A stretch of DNA of 8,805 bases from NCBI GenBank assembly GCA_946886085.1, contig CAMPHX010000026.1:1-8805 (forward strand), written 5' to 3'. Source of the stretch: an uncultured Flavobacteriales bacterium. GTDB taxonomy: Bacteria; Bacteroidota; Bacteroidia; Flavobacteriales; Vicingaceae. How positions within the stretch are numbered: position 1 is the first letter of the stretch; each line of letters begins with the position of its first letter. The notes under the pieces are model-generated. The model worked only from the letters and a program-made list of their open reading frames with translations. It had not been told where the DNA came from and searched no databases. The position numbers and the translations under genes are program-made. Below, piece by piece: positions 5,861 to 8,805 of this stretch.

Positions 5861-6838
5861 ATGATAGAAATGCAAAACATAATAGAAAACGCTAAAAATA
5901 TAGTGATAACAACCCATAAAGGACCTGATGGAGATGCTATTGGTTCTTCGTTGGCGTTGTATCATTTACTAAAGCAATTAGATAAAAATGTTTCGGTAAT
6001 TGTTCCCGATGCTTTTCCTGATTTTTTACATTGGATGGAAGGAGCTAACCAAATTATATGTTTTGATAAAAACCAAGAACAAGCAGAAAAACTAATTGAT
6101 ACTGCTGAAGTTATTTTTAGCTTAGATTATAATGCTTTAAACAGAATAGGTGACATGGGAAGTGTGATAGATAAAGCTACAGGAATTAAAGTAATGATAG
6201 ATCACCATCAAGATACGCAGGATTTTGCACAGCATTATTTTGTAGATACCGATTGTTGTTCTACAGCTCAGTTAGTTTATGAATTTATCCATAAAATCAA
6301 TAAAGAACGGTTACTGAATAAAGCAATTGCTACTTGCATTTACTGTGGAATAATGACAGATACCGGTTCTTTTAGATATCCATCAACCACAGCTGAAACG
6401 CACCGAATAATTGCTCATTTAATAGAATGCGGAGCAGAAAATTCTCTTATTCATCAGGAAGTTTATGATAATAATACTACTGATAGACTAAAGTTGTTGG
6501 GCTATGCATTAAGCAACAAAATGCAAGTTTATGAAAAACATCACTTGGCATATATTGCACTTTCATTAAAAGAGTTGAATGATTTTAATTTTAAGAAAGG
6601 TGATACCGAAGGATTAGTAAATTATCCCTTATCTATTAAAGGAATTAAACTATCGGTTTTATTAACCGAAAAAGAAGATGGAATAAGAATCTCATTCCGA
6701 TCTAAAAATGAGGTATATGTAAATAAAATTGCTCAACAACATTTTGGTGGTGGCGGACATGTATATGCTGCAGGTGGATTTTCTGCTTTATCGTTAGAAG
6801 AAACCATTAAAAAATTAGAAGAAATACTTATAAAATGA
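5861..6838 (+). CDS. nrnA: DHH/DHHA1 family phosphoesterase, NrnA-like nanoRNase/pAp phosphatase
   Basis: A 325-residue cytoplasmic phosphoesterase likely to degrade very short RNA oligonucleotides and dephosphorylate pAp (3'-phosphoadenosine 5'-phosphate), as characterised NrnA proteins do. Numbered from the ATG at 5861, the DHH domain shows THKGPDGDAIGSS (18-30, with H19, D23 and D25), D89 in SLDYN, the name-giving DHH (114-116), and D167 in TDTGSFRYPST. The C-terminal DHHA1 substrate domain shows GGGGHVYAAGG (296-306). These are the expected metal and substrate ligands, and the length fits NrnA. The frame is open from an ATG at 5840, but that start would put a perfect -7 promoter box inside the coding region and add seven residues (MKHYLCT) of no visible role, so 5861 (or 5870) is preferred. 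It is the first gene of a rightward operon; its TGA overlaps the next ATG by 4 bp. Substrate specificity is inferred from family only. Confidence 0.92.
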   Translation: MIEMQNIIENAKNIVITTHKGPDGDAIGSSLALYHLLKQLDKNVSVIVPDAFPDFLHWMEGANQIICFDKNQEQAEKLIDTAEVIFSLDYNALNRIGDMGSVIDKATGIKVMIDHHQDTQDFAQHYFVDTDCCSTAQLVYEFIHKINKERLLNKAIATCIYCGIMTDTGSFRYPSTTAETHRIIAHLIECGAENSLIHQEVYDNNTTDRLKLLGYALSNKMQVYEKHHLAYIALSLKELNDFNFKKGDTEGLVNYPLSIKGIKLSVLLTEKEDGIRISFRSKNEVYVNKIAQQHFGGGGHVYAAGGFSALSLEETIKKLEEILIK

Positions 6839-7368
6839 GGTTTAACAAACATACCATCAGTTACATTTTTATAGGATTATTTTCTATAAGCTTATTATCG
6901 TGCGAAGAAGAAAAGCCTACAGAAACATCTGACCCAAAACAAGTAAAAGAAGCATTAATAGAAGCTAATAAACAAGCGGTAGAGAAAGAACAGCGACAAA
7001 TAAACGGGTATATTGAAAGAAGAAAATTGGATGTAATTAGCACAGGAACAGGGGTGCATTATCAAATAATAAAAAAAGGCGAAGGAGAAAAAGCGGTAGA
7101 AGGAAAAAAAGCAGTAGTAAGTTATGAAGTGTCTTTATTAGATGGTACTATTTGTTATTCTACTAAAGAAAAAGGGCCGGAAGAATTTATGGTGGGTAAA
7201 GACAATGTAGAAACAGGTTTGCACGAAGCAATTACTTATTTACATGTTGGAGATAGAGCTATCATTATTATTCCATCTTATTTGGCTCATGGCTTGGCAG
7301 GAGATTTTGATAAAATCCCTGTCCGCTCTACCATAATTTATAATTTAGAGCTAATCGCAATTAAATAA
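6835..7368 (+). CDS. gldI: GldI-like FKBP-type peptidyl-prolyl isomerase lipoprotein
   Basis: A 177-residue envelope lipoprotein. The signal peptide has a hydrophobic core (about 9-21) and lipobox LLSC with lipidated C23, followed by EEE. A polar, charged helix-rich spacer (24-70) leads to one FKBP domain (about 72-177). The fold is recognisable from VSYEVSLLDGT (95-105), the HVGDRAIIIIPSYLAHG stretch (137-153) and the final IIYNLEL (167-173). The FKBP active-site pair Phe-Asp is replaced (GTICYS instead of GTVFDS), and the conserved Trp position is Leu (VETGLHEA). This resembles GldI of Flavobacterium, an FKBP lipoprotein required for gliding, which as I recall has the same substitution style. 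The ATG overlaps the upstream stop (ATGA), so translational coupling is likely. Prolyl isomerase activity may be weak, and a chaperone role is possible. Gliding itself cannot be concluded from this gene alone. Confidence 0.82.
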   Translation: MRFNKHTISYIFIGLFSISLLSCEEEKPTETSDPKQVKEALIEANKQAVEKEQRQINGYIERRKLDVISTGTGVHYQIIKKGEGEKAVEGKKAVVSYEVSLLDGTICYSTKEKGPEEFMVGKDNVETGLHEAITYLHVGDRAIIIIPSYLAHGLAGDFDKIPVRSTIIYNLELIAIK

Positions 7369-7374
7369 AGTACC

Positions 7375-8211
7375 ATGCAAAAACTGCTTATTCTTTTAGG
7401 TGTTGTGTTGTTGTTTTCTTGCGTGAAAAACAATCAACAAACTACAGAACTAACAGATGGTATTTCTTACCAACTCTTAGCTTTTGACGATGCTAAAAAA
7501 GCTTCATTAAACAAAGATTTTGTGAGTGCTTCATTACAATTGTTTGATGGAGATAGTTTGCTTTTTAATAGATTTTACCAGCATACATTTGCTATTGAAG
7601 GAGAATTGTTTAACACCTTGTTTTCAGTATTGAAACCGGGAGATAGTGCTGTTTTTAACATTGCTCCACATTGGCTAAACAACCATTTGTTCGAGCTTCA
7701 GTTGCCTGCAATAGCCAACGATACCATGCATTTATACATTAAAGTAAATCAATATTTTTCTGAGGAAGAACATCAGGTGTTTTTAAGTGAACAAGATGAT
7801 GATTTAGTAGAGCACGAATATATTACTTGGTATGTAAATAGATTTTTTAAATCGGAATACATTAAAAGAGGAGGGGTGTATATTTTCCCGATAAATAAAA
7901 CCGATGGAAAAAAAGTAGCTTATGGAGATTTTATCAGAATAAAATATAATGGTTATTTCCTAAACCACGTACCACTTGATAAAGCTGATGAAGGGACGGT
8001 TTTGGATTTTGAATATGGAACACCCAATCAGGTTATTAAAGGGATAAATATAGTAATAAAAGGCATGAGAGTTGGCGAGAAAGTGAAAATAATAGTACCT
8101 TCGCAACTTGCTTTTGGAGAATATGGCTCATCAACAGGCATAGTACCTCCAAAAACTCCATTAATATTTAATTTGGAGTTGAGCGAAATAATGAAATCTT
8201 TTAATCAATAA
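7375..8211 (+). CDS. FKBP-type peptidyl-prolyl isomerase lipoprotein with two FKBP-like halves
   Basis: A 278-residue envelope lipoprotein. Its short signal peptide ends in lipobox LFSC with lipidated C16. The C-terminal FKBP domain (about 165-273) is clear: GDFIRIKYNGYFL (184-196), LDFEYG (210-215), QVIKG (219-223), MRVGEKVKIIVPSQLAFGEYG (231-251) and VPPKTPLIFNLELSEI (257-272). It keeps the Tyr, Phe and Val-Ile binding positions, but has Leu-Asp for Phe-Asp, Ile for Trp and Phe for the late Tyr. The N-terminal half (about 28-127) looks like a degenerate FKBP domain: a strand-like start GISYQLLAFD, then FVSASLQLFDGDSLLFN, LKPGDSAVFNI and DTMHLYIKV in FKBP order. That is a known Bacteroidota layout and is inferred here from pattern only. 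The ATG is 6 bp after the gldI-like stop, so it sits in the same operon. Probably a periplasm-facing folding factor; client unknown. Confidence 0.9.
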   Translation: MQKLLILLGVVLLFSCVKNNQQTTELTDGISYQLLAFDDAKKASLNKDFVSASLQLFDGDSLLFNRFYQHTFAIEGELFNTLFSVLKPGDSAVFNIAPHWLNNHLFELQLPAIANDTMHLYIKVNQYFSEEEHQVFLSEQDDDLVEHEYITWYVNRFFKSEYIKRGGVYIFPINKTDGKKVAYGDFIRIKYNGYFLNHVPLDKADEGTVLDFEYGTPNQVIKGINIVIKGMRVGEKVKIIVPSQLAFGEYGSSTGIVPPKTPLIFNLELSEIMKSFNQ

Positions 8212-8233
8212 ATAAAAACAATTTAATTTAACT

Positions 8234-8805
8234 ATGAAAAAAATTACATTACCAGCATTAGCTTTACTAACGTTAGCAGCGTGCAACAATTCAGGTTCGG
8301 CAGATAAAAAAGTTGAACTTACTACAAATATTGACTCTGTAAGTTATGCTATAGGCATGAACTCAGCGACCGGATTAAAAGAAAATGTTCCGGAAATTAA
8401 CATGGATGCTTATTTGAATGGTTTTAAACATCAAGCAGATTCCGGAGTTACTTTAATGACGACTGAAGATGTTGAAGCAGTTTTACAAGCATATTCAATG
8501 AAAAGACAGATGAAGCAAATGGAGGAACAACAGAAACAACAAGAAGCTCAGTTTGGGAATATTAAAGAAGAAGGAATTAAATTCTTAGAAGAAAATAAAC
8601 AAAATCCTGATGTTAAGGTTACTGCTAGTGGATTACAATACATTGTGTTGAAAGAAGGAAAAGGTAAAAACCCGACAGCAGCATCTGTAGTTAAAGTACA
8701 TTATCACGGAACTACACCTGATGGAACAGTTTTTGACAGTTCAGTAGAAAGAGGTGAACCGATAGAGTTTGCATTAAACCAAGTAATTGCTGGATGGACA
8801 GAAGG
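8234..8805 (+). CDS. FkpA/Mip-type FKBP peptidyl-prolyl isomerase lipoprotein (3' end beyond window)
   Basis: Partial: 190 codons are visible and the frame is open at the window edge. The start ATG is 22 bp after the previous stop in an AT-rich gap with no Shine-Dalgarno, and gives [20 protein letters not shown], a lipoprotein signal with lipobox LAAC and C17. An FKBP_N-type dimerisation region follows (about 32-125): [14 protein letters not shown], then a Gln/Lys/Glu-rich helix (about 89-125). The FKBP catalytic domain begins about 130 ([13 protein letters not shown]). Every active-site position reached so far is canonical: Y157 in VHYHG, F167-D168 in GTVFDSS, F179 in IEFAL, V184-I185 and W188 in QVIAGW. 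This architecture matches FkpA and Mip, envelope prolyl isomerases with chaperone activity. About 40-50 residues of the domain should lie beyond the window. It is the fourth gene of the operon and likely the most active isomerase of the three. Confidence 0.92.
   Translation, partial: MKKITLPALALLTLAACNNSGSADKKVELTTNIDSVSYAIGMNSATGLKENVPEINMDAYLNGFKHQADSGVTLMTTEDVEAVLQAYSMKRQMKQMEEQQKQQEAQFGNIKEEGIKFLEENKQNPDVKVTASGLQYIVLKEGKGKNPTAASVVKVHYHGTTPDGTVFDSSVERGEPIEFALNQVIAGWTE

Overview
The window is AT-rich DNA (roughly one third G+C by eye) from a member of the Bacteroidota, most likely a Flavobacteriales-type bacterium. Three things point there. The predicted promoters carry the phylum-specific -7 box TAnnTTTG instead of a -10 TATAAT. 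Recognisable Shine-Dalgarno sequences are missing before the starts. A GldI-type (gliding-associated) FKBP lipoprotein lies directly behind a DHH phosphoesterase. All calls rest on reading the sequence; no database search was made.

Left part (1-5570) is transcribed leftward: uvrA (nucleotide excision repair), then a 91-bp gap with its own -7 box, then mutL (mismatch repair), then 5 bp later a rhomboid intramembrane protease. The uvrA and mutL promoters share the 10-mer GTAATTTTGA. MutL and the rhomboid probably form one transcript. The first 62 bases hold no supported gene.

Middle part (5571-5860) is the divergent intergenic region and the most unusual piece of the window. It holds two, and probably three, diverged tandem units of about 92-97 bp. 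The two clear units each contain a 10-bp inverted repeat with a 24-25 nt spacer. Between them the stem changes in a compensatory way (CATCTG/CAGATG against CATATG/CATATG). The degenerate third copy reaches the uvrA -33 element, and the right-hand copy ends 2 bp before the rightward -7 box. I recognise no named family.

Right part (5861-8805) is transcribed rightward and looks like one operon: a DHH/DHHA1 phosphoesterase of the NrnA type (nanoRNase/pAp phosphatase), a GldI-like FKBP lipoprotein starting inside its stop codon (ATGA overlap), a second FKBP lipoprotein with two FKBP-like halves 6 bp later, and a third, FkpA/Mip-type FKBP lipoprotein cut by the window end. All three FKBPs have lipoprotein signal peptides, so they should act as prolyl isomerases or chaperones in the cell envelope. 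Only the last keeps the complete FKBP active-site set in the visible part. Overall this is largely housekeeping (DNA repair, RNA turnover, envelope folding); the repeat-bearing intergenic region is what deserves a second look.
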